Below, piece after piece: positions 25,866-34,500 of a stretch of 62,580 bases of DNA. The first letter of the stretch is position 1. Each line of letters opens with the position of its first letter. The DNA is taken from contig JAUXPH010000031.1 of NCBI GenBank assembly GCA_030683995.1, positions 1 through 62,580 on the forward strand, read 5' to 3'. Source of the stretch: Lutibacter sp. (GTDB lineage Bacteria > Bacteroidota > Bacteroidia > Flavobacteriales > Flavobacteriaceae). The notes below the pieces were generated by a model. It was given only the letters and a program-made list of their open reading frames with translations, searched no databases and was not told the origin of the DNA. A program made the position numbers and the translations under genes.

Positions 25866-26255
25866 ATGAAACTTATTAAAAATATCTCGAAAACGATTGT
25901 CTTATTGGCAATCGTTTTTGGTTGCACAAGCACTACGGAATTAGGCAAAGAGGATGATTTGGCCGAACTGACTTCTTTACAAGAAGAAATTGAGCTGTTG
26001 GTTAATTCTGGCGTTTGTTCAGAAAATTCTGATTGCAATTATATTGCCTTCGGAAGCAAAGCTTGCGGCGGACCAAAAACATATCTCGTTTTTAGCACTT
26101 CCATTAATGTAGAATTGCTTCAGCAAAAAGTGGAAACTTACAACGCGCTTGAAAATTCCTTTAACAAAAAGTGGGGAATTATTTCAGATTGCTCAGTACC
26201 AACACCACCAGTGAATGTTACTTGCATAGCCGGAAAATGTACCGCTGTTTACTAA
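25866..26255 (+). CDS. Cysteine-containing lipoprotein of unknown function
   Basis: The start MKLIKNISKTIVLLAIVFGC gives a lipoprotein signal with lipobox cysteine at residue 20, so I prefer it to an in-frame ATG 11 codons upstream inside the bacilliredoxin gene. The mature part (about 110 residues) has six cysteines, in SGVCSENSDCN, SKACGG, SDCSVP and TCIAGKC, which suggests disulfides in the periplasm. I do not recognise a named family. It follows the bacilliredoxin gene closely. Confidence 0.75.
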   Translation: MKLIKNISKTIVLLAIVFGCTSTTELGKEDDLAELTSLQEEIELLVNSGVCSENSDCNYIAFGSKACGGPKTYLVFSTSINVELLQQKVETYNALENSFNKKWGIISDCSVPTPPVNVTCIAGKCTAVY

Positions 26256-26332
26256 TAATCCGTTCAAAATAATTTAAAAACTACTGATACTCTCCTTAGT
26301 TTTTATATTTTTAAGCCTTATTGATCCAACTT

Positions 26333-27007
26333 ATGAACACCCAGCAAATCATTAAAAATACCGAAGCATTTGTAAAAAATGCCTTAAAAGATGCAGAAGG
26401 CGGCCACGACTGGTTTCATATTTTTCGCGTTTGGAACAATGCAAAACTCATTTCAAAAAATGAAAATGTTGACGGATTTGTGGTAGAATTAGGAGCATTA
26501 TTACACGATATTGCCGATTCAAAATTTTACGATGGCGACGAAACCATTGGGCCGAAAATAGCACGAGAATTTTTGGAAAGTCAGCAGGTTGATGATTCGA
26601 TTATTACGCATATTGAAAACATCATCAGCAATATTTCTTTTAAGTCCAGCCTGCCGGCGGACAGGGGTGATAATTTTGAACAGCACTTTAATTCGCCTGA
26701 ATTGGAAGTTATCCAAGATGCCGACAGGCTGGATGCCATTGGTGCGGTTGGCATTGCGCGTTGTTTTAATTATGGCGGATTTAAAAACAGACCGCTTTAC
26801 AATCCCGAAATTACTCCCAATTTAAATCAATCTAAAGAAGCCTATAAAAATTCAGAAGCACCAACAATCAATCATTTTTATGAAAAATTGCTGTTGCTAA
26901 AAGACAGAATGAATACGGCTACAGGCAGGGAAATCGCTGCAAACAGACATCAATATATGGAACATTTTTTAGCACAATTTTATGATGAATGGAATGGGAA
27001 ATTATAA
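26333..27007 (+). CDS. HD-domain phosphohydrolase (YedJ-like) with a small in-frame insert
   Basis: This 224-residue protein has HD-superfamily metal motifs: GHDWFHIFRVW, LLHDIAD and VIQDADRLDAIGAVGIARCF. This matches the YedJ-like subfamily of soluble phosphohydrolases; the substrate is unknown. I start at the ATG of MNTQQ in preference to a TTG four codons upstream. Residues 105-112 (SSLPADRG) come from a GC-rich 24-nt segment that looks inserted between SFK and DNFEQ. Confidence 0.88.
   Translation: MNTQQIIKNTEAFVKNALKDAEGGHDWFHIFRVWNNAKLISKNENVDGFVVELGALLHDIADSKFYDGDETIGPKIAREFLESQQVDDSIITHIENIISNISFKSSLPADRGDNFEQHFNSPELEVIQDADRLDAIGAVGIARCFNYGGFKNRPLYNPEITPNLNQSKEAYKNSEAPTINHFYEKLLLLKDRMNTATGREIAANRHQYMEHFLAQFYDEWNGKL
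26645..26668. repeat. 24-nt GC-rich in-frame insert in the HD gene
   Basis: The segment contains AGCCTGCCGGCGGACAGG, an imperfect palindrome around CTGCCGGC. The same core occurs in the intergenic repeat near 52505. It occupies exactly eight codons and is far more GC-rich than its surroundings. Confidence 0.55.
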
Positions 27008-27224
27008 TTTATAAGGGAAATAACTTACTTCAATTGATATACTAAAAAAGGTTTAATTGCGTTTATATTTCATCGCTACGCCTCAAAAAGTGTTTTGAAA
27101 ATCAAAAAATAAGTGACCGTAAGGTTATAAAGTTATGTTAAAATTTCATATCCATTGATAGTTTTTATATCTTTACTCACTTTTATAAATTCAATTACAT
27201 TAATTATAGAAAATATAAGATTAA

Positions 27225-28121
27225 ATGAATACCTACAAACTTTTTACATTCCTGTTTTTACTGACCAGTTCGCTGATATATTCCCAAACCAATATCAAAC
27301 ATAAAATCACAAAAGGTGAAAGTATTTATGCAATCGCTAAAAAATACGATGTAAAAGAGGCCGCTATTTATGAATTAAATCCTGATATCAAAGGAAAATT
27401 ATTAAAATTGAATGCTGTTTTACTAATCCCTAACAATAAATTTACTGCGGATCAAATAGCCGTAAACACTTCAAAAACAGACTTATCACAGGCACAAAAC
27501 CATATTATTGCATCAGGTGAAACTTTATCTAAAATTTCAAAAAAATACGGAACTTCCATAATAGAATTGGAACGTTTAAACCCAGCTATTCCTAAAAAAC
27601 TTCCAATTGGTTATTCCTTAATTATCAGAGAAGAACCGCCAACAATTGAAGCAATTACAAAAGAATTCGGTGTAAATGCCATCGTTGAAAACACCCCGGA
27701 ACTTGCAACAGAAGAACCTGCCACAATTCAATTTTTAATTGAAACCGCTTCAAAAAATTTAGGAACCAGATACAGAAGCGGCGGAACCACTTTTAGCGGT
27801 TTTGATTGTTCGGGATTGATGTTCAACACCTTTAAAGAAATAGACTTTACCTTGCCAAGATCATCCAATCAACAAGCTAAAATAGGCACTAAAATTCAAA
27901 AATCGCAAGCACAAAAAGGTGATTTAATATTTTTTGCCACCAATGGCAGTCGATCCATCAACCATGTTGGGATGATTACGGAAATTATTGGAGACGAAAT
28001 AAAATTTATCCACTCATCCGTTCAATTGGGCGTTATTGTTTCCTCTATCAAGGAAGCATATTACTCAAAAAGATTTAAGCAAATAAACAGGGTTTTAGGC
28101 TTAAATACGGACAAAGATTAG
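27225..28121 (+). CDS. LysM and NlpC/P60 (C40) cell-wall hydrolase
   Basis: This secreted 298-residue protein has a signal peptide (FTFLFLLTSSLIYSQ). Two LysM peptidoglycan-binding domains follow at about residues 24-70 (HKITKGESIYAIAKKYDVKE) and 90-135 (HIIASGETLSKISKKYGTSI). The C-terminal NlpC/P60 peptidase (about 170-290) has the catalytic cysteine in GFDCSGLMFNTF and the histidine in INHVGMITEI. It probably cuts peptide cross-links in peptidoglycan as an endopeptidase. It is a single gene convergent with the crotonase gene. Confidence 0.93.
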   Translation: MNTYKLFTFLFLLTSSLIYSQTNIKHKITKGESIYAIAKKYDVKEAAIYELNPDIKGKLLKLNAVLLIPNNKFTADQIAVNTSKTDLSQAQNHIIASGETLSKISKKYGTSIIELERLNPAIPKKLPIGYSLIIREEPPTIEAITKEFGVNAIVENTPELATEEPATIQFLIETASKNLGTRYRSGGTTFSGFDCSGLMFNTFKEIDFTLPRSSNQQAKIGTKIQKSQAQKGDLIFFATNGSRSINHVGMITEIIGDEIKFIHSSVQLGVIVSSIKEAYYSKRFKQINRVLGLNTDKD

Positions 28122-28156
28122 TTTATTGTCTTTTCTCTATTATAATTTCAATTTTT

Positions 28157-28933
28157 TTATTCAAAATCCGGTTTGCGTTTTTCTAAAAATGCGGTGGTGC
28201 CTTCCTTAAAATCATCAGTGCCAAAAATCAATCCGAATTGTTCTATTTCCACCCCAAATCCGTTTACCAAATTGGCATAATTTGCATTGATGGCTTTAAT
28301 TGCGGCAGCAATGGCAACGGAAGAATTTTTGGCCATTCTGTTCGCCAATTTTTCGCACAAAGGCAATAATTCTTCTTGTTCCACCACATAATTTACCAAG
28401 CCCCAATCTTTGGCTTCAGAAGCGGAAATCATATTTGCGGTCAAAATCATTTCCATAGCTTTACCTTTCCCCACCAATTGCGGCAATCGTTGCGTTCCTC
28501 CATAACCAGGAATCACGCCCAAAGAAACCTCAGGCAATCCCATTTTTGCGTTGGTGCTTGCAACCCTAAAATGTGCGGCCATCGCCAATTCCAAACCGCC
28601 TCCCAAGGCAAATCCGTTTACTGCCGCAATTACCGGCTTGCTAAGATTTTGGACAAAGTCGAATAAGAGTTTTTGGCCTTTTCGTGCCAATTCTGTGCCT
28701 TCTTCTATATTAAAATTTGCGAACTCCGAAATATCGGCGCCGGCAACAAAAGCTTTATCACCGCTTCCGGTTATAATAATGGCCTTAACAAATTGATTGG
28801 CTTCTAATGCTTGAAAAGCCGAATGCAGTTCTTCAATGGTTTTTATGTTAAGCGCATTTAATTTTGTTGGCCTGTTAATGGTAATTAACGCGGTGTTTTC
28901 CAATTGTGTTACAATGATATTCTCAAAGTGCAT
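28157..28933 (-). CDS. Enoyl-CoA hydratase/crotonase family protein
   Basis: This 258-residue crotonase-fold enzyme probably hydrates trans-2-enoyl-CoA in fatty-acid or amino-acid breakdown. It has the oxyanion-hole segment KAFVAGADISEFANF, the first catalytic glutamate in ALGGGLELAMA, and the second in MGLPEVSLGVIPGYGGTQRL. With both glutamates present, hydratase activity is the best call over other crotonase members. It starts 4 bp after the histidine kinase gene ends, so the two are cotranscribed although their functions do not obviously connect. Confidence 0.92.
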   Translation of the reverse strand: MHFENIIVTQLENTALITINRPTKLNALNIKTIEELHSAFQALEANQFVKAIIITGSGDKAFVAGADISEFANFNIEEGTELARKGQKLLFDFVQNLSKPVIAAVNGFALGGGLELAMAAHFRVASTNAKMGLPEVSLGVIPGYGGTQRLPQLVGKGKAMEMILTANMISASEAKDWGLVNYVVEQEELLPLCEKLANRMAKNSSVAIAAAIKAINANYANLVNGFGVEIEQFGLIFGTDDFKEGTTAFLEKRKPDFE

Positions 28934-28937
28934 AATA

Positions 28938-30392
28938 TTAATTTTTAGGTAATTTAACTTTAAATACGGTTCCTATATTTACTTGTGAAGTAAATGTGAC
29001 GGTACCGTCATACGCGTCAACAATATTTTTTACCATCGCCAGTCCCAACCCCATTCCGCTTGTTTTGGTAGTAAATTTTGGTTCAAAAACCCGCTCTCCA
29101 TCTGCTTCTGAAATTCCTTTGCCGTTGTCGGCAATTGTAATACAAATATCCCCATTGTCTTCGTCAACAGAAACTTCCAGTTTTTTATTTTCAACATCCT
29201 CCAAAGACTGAGTGGCATTTTTTACCAGATTTGTAACAATTCTTATGACCTGTGTTTTGTCTAATTTGGCAATTATCGACTTTTGTTTTGGGAAAAAGGA
29301 GATATAATCTTCCGTAAAAATATCTAAAGCTTGCTTCACAACTTCCACAACATCTATTTCCTCTCTATTTTGGGCAGGCATATTTGCAAAATTAGAAAAT
29401 GCGGATGCAATAGTGCTTAAAGTGTCAATTTGCTGAATTAACATATTGCTGAATTCATTTATTTTATCTTTAATATTTGGATCATCGGGATCGAATTTTC
29501 GCTGAAAACTTTGCACGGTCAGACGCATGGGCGTGAGCGGATTTTTAATTTCATGGGCCACTTGTTTTGCCATTTCCCGCCAAGCCTGCTCTCGTTCGCC
29601 TTTTGCCAATTTCACGGCGCTTTCCTCCAATTTATCAATCATTTCATTGTAGGCATTTATCAAAGTTGCAATTTCCGTGCTTGAATCTCTTAGAATAATT
29701 TTTTCGTTAAGGTTGCTTAAACGGGTTTGGCTAATTTTTTCGGTAATGGCTTTTAAGGATCGCGTAATATAGCTGGATATAAAATAAGCCAATAAAATGG
29801 CCAAAACAAACATCAATGCATACACCATAGTTAAGCGATATAAAAATTCTTTAAGGTCTTTATTCTGGTCAGTATTATCTTGTACATACCGTAAATTTAA
29901 AATCCCGAATGGCTTGAATTTATTGTCGGTAATATAGGAAAAGGACGATTGATAACTGTTGTCATTTATCACTTTTTCGTTAACATAAAGATGCTGAAAG
30001 TTGTTGGCAATGGCTTCTAAAACAGTATCGGACAACAATTCTGGCGCATCGCTTTTAACAAAACCGGAATGCGAACTTTTAACCAAATTGCCTTCTAAAT
30101 CGTAAATATTAAGTTCTGCTTTCTCAATATTGGAAATTTCATAAATTTTATCTTTAAAAATATAAGGCAAGTTTTTGGTTTCTAACGGAAAAGTGTTGCC
30201 GCTGCTCAGCCAATATGATATTGCGGCATTAATGGATTGTTCTTTTCTTTCCAGCCTCGATCTATTGTATTCATCTGTTTGTTCTTTATACTGATAAATG
30301 GTAACCGTGGCAATTAAAATTGACGCCAGCAATATTAACAGTATCATTGCCAGAAATATTCTGATTCGTAAAGAAAGCCGTTTAATTATCAT
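28938..30392 (-). CDS. Membrane sensor histidine kinase (NtrY-like)
   Basis: This 484-residue kinase has an N-terminal transmembrane helix (IFLAMILLILLASILIATVT), an extracytoplasmic sensing region of about 150 residues, a second helix near residue 190 and a HAMP segment. A HisKA domain follows with the phospho-acceptor in AHEIKNPLTPMRL, then an ATPase domain with the N box NLVKNATQSL, G1 DNGKGI and G2 GMGLGLAMVK. The H-box style is that of NtrY/PleC-type kinases. There is no response regulator next to it, so the partner and signal are unknown. Confidence 0.92.
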   Translation of the reverse strand: MIIKRLSLRIRIFLAMILLILLASILIATVTIYQYKEQTDEYNRSRLERKEQSINAAISYWLSSGNTFPLETKNLPYIFKDKIYEISNIEKAELNIYDLEGNLVKSSHSGFVKSDAPELLSDTVLEAIANNFQHLYVNEKVINDNSYQSSFSYITDNKFKPFGILNLRYVQDNTDQNKDLKEFLYRLTMVYALMFVLAILLAYFISSYITRSLKAITEKISQTRLSNLNEKIILRDSSTEIATLINAYNEMIDKLEESAVKLAKGEREQAWREMAKQVAHEIKNPLTPMRLTVQSFQRKFDPDDPNIKDKINEFSNMLIQQIDTLSTIASAFSNFANMPAQNREEIDVVEVVKQALDIFTEDYISFFPKQKSIIAKLDKTQVIRIVTNLVKNATQSLEDVENKKLEVSVDEDNGDICITIADNGKGISEADGERVFEPKFTTKTSGMGLGLAMVKNIVDAYDGTVTFTSQVNIGTVFKVKLPKN

Positions 30393-30477
30393 GCCAAAAT
30401 TTGAAGTAAATATACTTAATTAATTTGATGGATAACAACAATAAGCATACCAGTAAAGTTTTCCAAACCAAAGAAAT

Positions 30478-31239
30478 TTATTGAATAGTTCTCTTCCTTC
30501 TTTTATTTATTGAAGGCGAAGTAATATAAAATAAGAAAAATCCAGATAAAATAGTGACAATCCCCAGTGCCGAAAAAATACGAAGCACCCAATTGGTAAT
30601 ATGGTCTCTGGATTGATAATCCATCGTGTGAAGCATCCATAAAAAATCGAATCGCCGCCAATTGTTGTTTCTCACACTTGTAATTTCACCCGATTCCGTA
30701 GAAACATAAATGGTTGTTTTTGATGGATGGTTCAAAGTAAAAGCAAACGCCGGAAGCGGTTTTTCCCTATATTCATGATGCATTCCTGTTGAATGTTTTG
30801 GAAGAAATTTTGCTTTTCCAATTGGAATGGGCACTAATAATTGTTGTTCTGCGATTTCCAAACATTCCTGTCCGGTAAATTCTGGTCGCAAACTTCCTGT
30901 TTCCGTTGAAATTAATTGCGATTTTAACTGTCCGTTTTCAAAAAACCTGAATTGTGCGAATGATTTTTTTAATGTTTCAACCAATTTCACGGAGTGAACA
31001 GAATCAATGATTGTGAAAGTTTTTAAGGAGTCTATTCCTTTTTGAATTTGAGAAAAATCAACCAACTCAACGTACTTTTTTTCTTGTTTCAACAATGTTT
31101 CCCCGTGAACATCATCCATATTGTTCCAGCTGAAATACAATCCGCCCAATGCCCAAAAAAAGAATTGCACACCCATAAAAACACCCAAATAGCGGTGAAT
31201 TTTACGCGCATTATAATTGATATTTTTCTTGAATTTCAT
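30478..31239 (-). CDS. PepSY-associated membrane protein
   Basis: This 253-residue protein has one transmembrane helix near the N terminus (FMGVQFFFWALGGLYFSW) and one near the C terminus (IFSALGIVTILSGFFLFYIT), with a periplasmic part between. The N-terminal ARKIHRYLGVFMG block and the SGFFLFY end are typical of PepSY/PiuB-like membrane proteins, some linked to iron reduction. Its own substrate is unknown. It lies 2 bp after the SemiSWEET gene, in line with leuS. Confidence 0.82.
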   Translation of the reverse strand: MKFKKNINYNARKIHRYLGVFMGVQFFFWALGGLYFSWNNMDDVHGETLLKQEKKYVELVDFSQIQKGIDSLKTFTIIDSVHSVKLVETLKKSFAQFRFFENGQLKSQLISTETGSLRPEFTGQECLEIAEQQLLVPIPIGKAKFLPKHSTGMHHEYREKPLPAFAFTLNHPSKTTIYVSTESGEITSVRNNNWRRFDFLWMLHTMDYQSRDHITNWVLRIFSALGIVTILSGFFLFYITSPSINKRRKRTIQ

Positions 31240-31241
31240 TC

Positions 31242-31499
31242 TTATTTATATCGCAGTTTGAAAAAAATGAGTAACAATACCAAAAATCCCGTGACCGCAT
31301 TTGCAAAAATCATCGCCAGACTATTTATGGAAATTCCATAAATTAACCATAAAATAATACCGACAAAAAACACCAAATACATGGTTAACGACAAACTTTC
31401 GGCCGATTTAGATTTCCAGGTTTTATAAACCTGGGGCACAAACGCCGCCGTTGTTAAAATACCGGCGATCAAACCAATTATTTCGTTGCTATCTATCAT
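31242..31499 (-). CDS. SemiSWEET-type (PQ-loop) transporter
   Basis: This 85-residue protein has three predicted transmembrane helices and the PQ motif in TAAFVPQVYKTWKSKSAESL, matching bacterial SemiSWEETs. These proteins dimerise to move small sugars or other metabolites across the membrane. It follows leuS by 5 bp and precedes the PepSY gene by 2 bp. Confidence 0.9.
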   Translation of the reverse strand: MIDSNEIIGLIAGILTTAAFVPQVYKTWKSKSAESLSLTMYLVFFVGIILWLIYGISINSLAMIFANAVTGFLVLLLIFFKLRYK

Positions 31500-31504
31500 T
31501 GATT

Positions 31505-34500
31505 TTATCCCACTATATTTATAATTTTTCCCGGAACAATAATTACTTTATTAGGTACACGCCCCTGCAATTGTTCCTGGGTTTTTTCATGAGCCATCAC
31601 GGCGTCTTCAATATCTTTAACGCTTAAATCCAAAGGCAATTCAATTTTAAATCGCATTTTACCATTGAATGAAACCGGATATTCCTTGCTGCTTTCAACC
31701 AAATATTTTGGTTCAAAAATCGGAAAATCAACTGTTGAAACTGAAGTTGTATGACCCAAGTTTTTCCACAATTCTTCTGCAATATGCGGCGCGTACGGCT
31801 CCATTAAAATTGCCATTGGTTCTAAAATTGCCCGTTTGTTGCATTTTAAGGCGGTTAATTCGTTTACCGCAATCATAAAGGTGGAAACCGAAGTGTTGAA
31901 TGAAAAATTATCAATGTCTTCTTCCACTTTTTTTATGGTTTTATGCAAAATTTTAAAAGCCCCCTCCGACTCCCCCGAAGGGGGAGAGTTATCTACGTAA
32001 AACGAACCGTTTTCACCAGTATGGTAAAGTTTCCACAATTTCTTGAGAAAGCTCAACACGCCTGAAATTCCTGATGTTTTCCAAGGTTTTGACTGTTCCA
32101 GCGGACCTAAAAACATTTCGAACATCCGCAAACTGTCGGCGCCGTATTCCTCACAAATCTGATCCGGATTTACCACGTTGTATTTGGATTTCGACATTTT
32201 TTCGACTTCTCTAGCAGCAGTAAAAATACCATCATCCAATATATACTTGGCATTATCAAAATCTACTCTCCATTTTTTTAATTCATTTATATTAACTGCA
32301 TCAGATTGATCTACAAATGAAACATCAACATGTAATCTATCACCTTCTGGATAGGTGATTAAATATTTTTCATCATTAAGATAAATTTTATATTCTTCAT
32401 CCAAAAGATTAGGTATAATATTTTTAAGTTCAAAATTTAACTTCATTCTAGACATACCTGTTTTATAAAATGAATTGGAAACAAAGTAATTTTGAAAATT
32501 TAAAGTTTTAATAGTATTACCAATCAAATCATTTTTGTTTTGTTTTTCACTTATACATACAGATAACTTACTCACAAAAGCACTCGTACCAGTAATCATT
32601 CCCTGATTAATTAATTTTTTCGCATATTCATCAACAGGAACAATCCCTTTGTCGAACAGAAATTTTTGCCAAAAACGGGAATACAATAAATGTCCGGTTG
32701 CGTGTTCGCTTCCTCCAATGTATAAATCAACATCCTGCCAATATTCAACCGCTTCTTTGCTCACAAATTCCTCTGTATTGTGCGGATCCATATACCGGTT
32801 AAAATAGGAAGAACTTCCAGCCCAACCCGGCATCGTATTCAATTCCAGTTGAAACACCGTTTCATTATCCATTAAATCGTTGCTTACAATCTTATTGGTT
32901 TTGGTATCCCAAGACCAAACGGAGGCATTTCCCAAAGGCGGTTTTCCATCTTCGGTAGGCAAATATTTTTCTACTTCGGGCAATACAATCGGCAAATATT
33001 TCGCGTCAATCATTTGCGGTAAACCGTTTTTGTAATACACCGGAAATGGTTCTCCCCAATAACGCTGACGGCTAAAAACGGCGTCGCGCAATCTAAAATT
33101 CACTTTTCCGTAACCAACACCTAGTTGCTCAGTTTCCTCAATAATGCGTTTCATAGCTTTTTTGTAAGGCAAGCCGTTCAAAAAATCGGAATTTGCAATT
33201 ACCGAATTTTCCTTATCGGTATAAGCGCCTTCAGAAATATCAACGCCTTCAAAAATATTCGGAATTTCAAGATTGAAATGTTTTGCAAAATCATAATCGC
33301 GCTGATCGCCGCAAGGAACCGCCATCACAGCACCAGTTCCATAACCCGCCAGCACGTAATCGCCAATCCAAATCGGGATCTTTTTACCCGAAAATGGATG
33401 CAAAGCATAGGCGCCGGTAAATACGCCGGAAATGGTTTTCACATCGGCCATTCGTTCCAATTCACTGCGTTTTGCGGTGGATTTTATATAAGCTTCCACC
33501 GCTGATTTTTGTTCTGGTGTGGTGATGATCGGCACCAATTCGTGCTCAGGCGCCAAAGTCATAAAACTTACACCGAAAATTGTGTCGGGACGCGTAGTAA
33601 AAACAGGAATGTCCCATCCTAAATCCTTCCCCAAGGGAAGGACTTCATTGTTCTGAGTTCCCTTTCCGAAGGAAAGGGCTGGGCGTTTTTCAAGTTCTGC
33701 ACTAATTTTTGAAACAACTTCATCAATATTCCCAATGACTTCCTCATTTGTAAAGCGAATAACTTTGTATCCTTTATTTTCAAGAATTTTAGTTCTTTCA
33801 AGATCTTTTTCAATCTGAGATTCATGAATTTTTCCATCAACCTCAATAATTAACAGTTTAGACAAACACACAAAATCAACAATAAAATCATCAATTAAAT
33901 GCTGCTGCCTAAATTTTATGTCTAATTTTTTGCTTTTCAGTTGTTCCCAAAGAAATGATTCAGCTGGTGTTGGATTTGCTCGCATTTCTTTTGCTTTCTC
34001 CAACAATAAATGTGCTATGCCTTGATTTCCTGTTAAGTAACCCGAATCTCTAACTCCCTTTCCTTGGGAAAGGGCTGGGGATAGGACTTTAAAGGAAACC
34101 ATCGCGCCTTCACTTTTTCCAATCCAATATGTTTGTGAATCTTTTAAGGGTTGTGGCCAATCTATTTTTGCCAATCCGTCCAGCAAACGTTGTGCATAAG
34201 CGGTGATTCGCATACTCCACTGCATCATTTTTTTGCGAACAACCTGATGACCGCCACGTTCGGAAACACCGTTCACAATTTCATCATTGGCCAATACCGT
34301 TCCCAAGCCCGGACACCAGTTTACCTCGGTTTCCGACAAGAAAGTCAATCGGTATTGCAACAATATTTTTTGTTGTTTTTCTTCGGAAAAGCTTTTCCAT
34401 TCATCCGCAGAAAATATTTCGATATTGTCATCACATGCAGCTTTTACCTTGCTGTTTCCTTCCGATGAAAATATGGCAATTAAGGTTGAAATATCCTCGG

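Noticed and set aside
33611-34087. Intein in leuS
   Set aside because: There is no Cys/Ser at the first junction residue, no His-Asn end and no LAGLIDADG/HNH core. The nuclease is of the DUF559 type and the flanks are palindromic repeats, so protein splicing is not supported.
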